From Candidatus Firestoneibacteriota bacterium (GTDB lineage: Bacteria > JACRDZ01), in the NCBI GenBank assembly GCA_016212735.1, contig JACRDZ010000262.1, forward strand, positions 1 to 7,814: a stretch of 7,814 nucleotides of DNA, read 5' to 3'. Below the pieces are notes generated by a model that made no database searches, was not told the origin of the DNA, and saw nothing but the letters and a program-made list of their open reading frames with translations. How positions within the stretch are numbered: the first letter of the stretch is position 1; every line of letters starts with the position of its first letter. The position numbers and the translations under genes are program-made. Positions 6,025 through 7,814 of the stretch are shown here, piece by piece.

Positions 6025-7164
6025 ATGAAACCCAAAGTTACAATAATCAAATGTTCAACATATAATCAGTCTGAAGTTGATGCAGCAATAGAAGAATGTT
6101 TAAAGCCGCTTGGCGGAATAGAGAAATTTGTTTTTACCGGGCAGAAAGTTTTAATTAAACCAAATTTATTAATGGAAAGACCTCCTGAAGATTGTGTTAC
6201 AACGCATCCATCAATTATACGCTCATTAATTAAACAGATAAAAAAAGCAGGAGGAATTCCTTTTGTTGGAGATAGTCCGGGAGCTGCAATACGCGGTACA
6301 GAAAAAATATTAGAAGTCTCCGGGATACGTGAGGCTGTATTGAATGAAGGCGGTAAAATTGTAAATTTCGAGTCCGGCGGTATTAAAAAAGTACAAACAC
6401 AATTCTCATTTATGCCTTTTTATTATATATCCGGTATAATTGATGAATTTAATGTTATTATAAATGTTCCAAAATTAAAAACACACGAATTAACAAAATA
6501 TACCGGAGCAATAAAAAATATGTTTGGAACAGTTCCCGGGATGTGTAAGCCTGACGTTCACAGGTGTGCTCCGGGTATTAATAATTTTTCGCGTATAATT
6601 GTAGAAATATTTGCAGGAATAAAACCTATTTTGAATGTTATGGATGCAGTTTATGGTATGGAAGGAAATGGCCCATCAGGAGGTCATCCTAAAAAAATAG
6701 GTTATATATTAGCAAGTCAGGATGCTGTTGCATTAGATGCAGTTTGTTCTTATATGATTGGATATAAAGTCACCGATATTATTACTACTGTAATAGGATC
6801 ACAGTACAGACTTGGTGAAATGGATATTAATAAAATTGATACAGAAGGAAAAGATATCAAATCACTGCGTATTAAAGATTTTAAAAGACCAATAACACAT
6901 CATAGCCGTATTATACCTAAAATATTATTAAAATATGCTTACTCTAAAATAAGAGTATTACCTTATATAAATCTTAATAAATGTCAGCGCTGTTTAATAT
7001 GTATTAAACATTGTCCTGTATCTGCAATTGAATTTAATAACGATATATTTAAATTTGATTATGATAAGTGCATAGAATGTTTCTCGTGTCATGAACTTTG
7101 TAAATATAAAGCTGTAGTTTTGAAAAAAAATTTTTTAGCCAGAATTATTTTAAGAAATAGGTAA
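6025..7164 (+). CDS. DUF362 domain protein with C-terminal double [4Fe-4S] ferredoxin domain
   Basis: The 379-residue product starts at the ATG at 6025, which has AGGGG at 6015-6019 five bases upstream and lies 13 bases after the propeller stop; an upstream in-frame ATG at 5959 lies inside the propeller gene and lacks a site. Residues 40-290 form the DUF362 domain, with QKVLIKPNLL (40-49), TTHPSIIRSLIKQIKKAGG (59-77), GDSPGAA (82-88), NVPKLKTHELTKYTGAIKNM and later DAVALDAV. The end has two CxxCxxCxxxC sets: C320, C323, C326, C330 (followed by Pro) and C349, C352, C355, C359, predicted to bind two [4Fe-4S] clusters. DUF362-ferredoxin proteins are widespread in anaerobes but their reaction is not established. 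There is no signal peptide, so it should be cytoplasmic and probably handles electrons for an unknown step. Confidence 0.9.
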   Translation: MKPKVTIIKCSTYNQSEVDAAIEECLKPLGGIEKFVFTGQKVLIKPNLLMERPPEDCVTTHPSIIRSLIKQIKKAGGIPFVGDSPGAAIRGTEKILEVSGIREAVLNEGGKIVNFESGGIKKVQTQFSFMPFYYISGIIDEFNVIINVPKLKTHELTKYTGAIKNMFGTVPGMCKPDVHRCAPGINNFSRIIVEIFAGIKPILNVMDAVYGMEGNGPSGGHPKKIGYILASQDAVALDAVCSYMIGYKVTDIITTVIGSQYRLGEMDINKIDTEGKDIKSLRIKDFKRPITHHSRIIPKILLKYAYSKIRVLPYINLNKCQRCLICIKHCPVSAIEFNNDIFKFDYDKCIECFSCHELCKYKAVVLKKNFLARIILRNR

Positions 7165-7178
7165 AAAAGGTTATTTTT

Positions 7179-7622
7179 ATGAACTTACTTGAACGAATTT
7201 CTGCGATTTCATTTGGTTGCCTTGCTTTTATACTTATTTTGCTTTTTTATGTACATTATAAAAATATCAGTCCAAAAGATAGTGCACCAAATTATAATAT
7301 ATCACATAAGAAAAAAATAGATAATAATTCAGAAGATGATTTTATTAATGCAAAAAAACATCTTGATGAAGCCAGAAAATTAAAAGAAAAAGATGATTAT
7401 ATTAAATCTGTTGAAGAATATCGTAATGCAGCAAAGCTTCATTCTGGATATATGGATGCTTCAAGTAAAGATTTTCTTGGAGAAGAACTAAAAAATATTA
7501 TAAAACTGGCTATTGTAAAACTTAATCAGAAATTGCGGCAGAATCCCCAGGATAAGGACACAATTGCAATACTTAAAACAGTATATAAAATGGAAAGAAA
7601 TTTCGGTCGTGGGTGTGAGTAA
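7179..7622 (+). CDS. Small membrane-anchored helical-repeat (TPR-like) protein
   Basis: This 147-residue product begins 14 bases after the DUF362 gene, with AAAGG at 7166-7170 eight bases before the ATG, so it is probably the last gene of the operon. Residues 7-27 form one hydrophobic segment (ISFGCLAFILILLFYVHY within it) with positive charge nearby, which predicts an N-terminal membrane anchor. A polar linker rich in Ser, Asn and Asp runs to about 50. Residues 55-100 then carry TPR-like paired helices (AKKHLDEARKLKEKDDY, then IKSVEEYRNAAKLH). The C-terminal part from 104 continues helical (IIKLAIVKLNQKLRQNP) and ends GRGCE with a single Cys near the terminus. I recognise no named family. 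A role holding or organising partners of the operon at the membrane is inference only. Confidence 0.75.
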   Translation: MNLLERISAISFGCLAFILILLFYVHYKNISPKDSAPNYNISHKKKIDNNSEDDFINAKKHLDEARKLKEKDDYIKSVEEYRNAAKLHSGYMDASSKDFLGEELKNIIKLAIVKLNQKLRQNPQDKDTIAILKTVYKMERNFGRGCE

Positions 7623-7702
7623 TACTACAGTGCTACAGTATGACAGAGCGGCAGTACAACAGTTTTTATTCTATCGCATTATCGCACTGTAGCGCTGTAG
7701 TA
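7623..7702. repeat. Long hairpin with 8-base internal periodicity after the operon
   Basis: TACTACAGTGCTACAGT at 7623-7639 pairs with 7686-7702 over 17 positions with one G-T pair, around a 46-base loop. The left half is also five imperfect tandem 8-mers (7624-7663): ACTACAGT, GCTACAGT, ATGACAGA, GCGGCAGT, ACAACAGT. The minus-strand reading of the right half shows similar units (ACTACAGC, GCTACAGT, GCGATAAT). It sits between convergent genes, immediately after the TAA at 7620-7622 and 4 bases before the opposing stop at 7707-7709. It could stop transcription from both sides, but no T-run follows either arm, so it is better described as a repeat than as a standard intrinsic terminator. Confidence 0.75.
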
Positions 7703-7706
7703 GTAA

Positions 7707-7814
7707 TTAAGCATTATCCAATACAGAACGTACTTTTTTTAATATTTCTGTCATTTTAAATGGTTTTTGTATAAAATTATTTATTCCTATTTTATTTAGT
7801 TCAAATACTTTATA
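7707..7814 (-). CDS. Response-regulator receiver domain, C-terminal end (cut by window edge)
   Basis: The minus strand is open from the window edge to TAA at 7707-7709, giving 35 residues. Its pattern, ELNKIGINNFIQKPF followed by MTEILKKVRSVLDNA, is the final beta5-alpha5 part of a CheY-like receiver domain. The lysine of QKPF is the conserved lysine that contacts the phosphorylated aspartate, followed by the usual cis-proline, and the last helix is amphipathic. The protein ends right after the receiver domain, so it is either a stand-alone CheY-like regulator or a hybrid kinase or multi-domain protein with a terminal receiver. It converges on the operon that ends at 7622. Confidence 0.8.
   Translation of the reverse strand, partial: YKVFELNKIGINNFIQKPFKMTEILKKVRSVLDNA

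Overview
The window is AT-rich bacterial DNA with dense, mostly plus-strand genes and short gaps. Two proteins have lipoprotein signal sequences (a Cys-ended lipobox), one gene encodes a ferredoxin-type protein with two [4Fe-4S] sites, and one encodes a CstA-type peptide/pyruvate transporter. This suggests an anaerobic, amino-acid- or organic-acid-using bacterium, probably diderm. The phylum cannot be fixed from the sequence. The stop codons used (TAA, TAG) and the use of TGG for Trp fit genetic code 11.

Left part (1-2376): a short unassigned edge is followed by a complete cstA-family transporter (291-1970). It overlaps by 14 bp a dGTPase (dgt) gene that stops at residue 139, right after its HD metal-binding motif, so the nuclease is almost certainly dead.

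Middle (2377-3434): directly after the break is a near-consensus sigma70-type promoter driving an AbiEii/MNT-like nucleotidyltransferase gene. This overlaps a 58-codon ORF (2951-3127) in the arrangement typical of two-gene toxin-antitoxin or defence-like modules. A separate 94-aa protein of unknown function follows.

Right-centre (3492-6011): two divergent lipoprotein genes share a 123-bp region with a promoter on each strand. The minus-strand product is a lipoprotein made of three repeats of a carboxypeptidase-regulatory-like beta domain. The plus-strand product is an eight-repeat PQQ/BamB-type beta-propeller. Its signal peptide is split by a 173-bp palindromic element with perfect 22-bp inverted ends and a central hairpin. 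The element is open in the reading frame, and removing exactly 56 codons restores a textbook 20-residue lipoprotein signal peptide. This is the most striking observation: an in-frame palindromic repeat in a gene, analogous to the Rickettsia palindromic elements.

Right end (6025-7814): the propeller gene is followed by a DUF362-ferredoxin fusion gene and a small membrane-anchored helical-repeat protein, spaced 13 and 14 bp apart and so likely one operon. The operon ends at a long hairpin with an 8-nt internal periodicity. Beyond it, a response-regulator receiver domain enters from the right edge on the minus strand.
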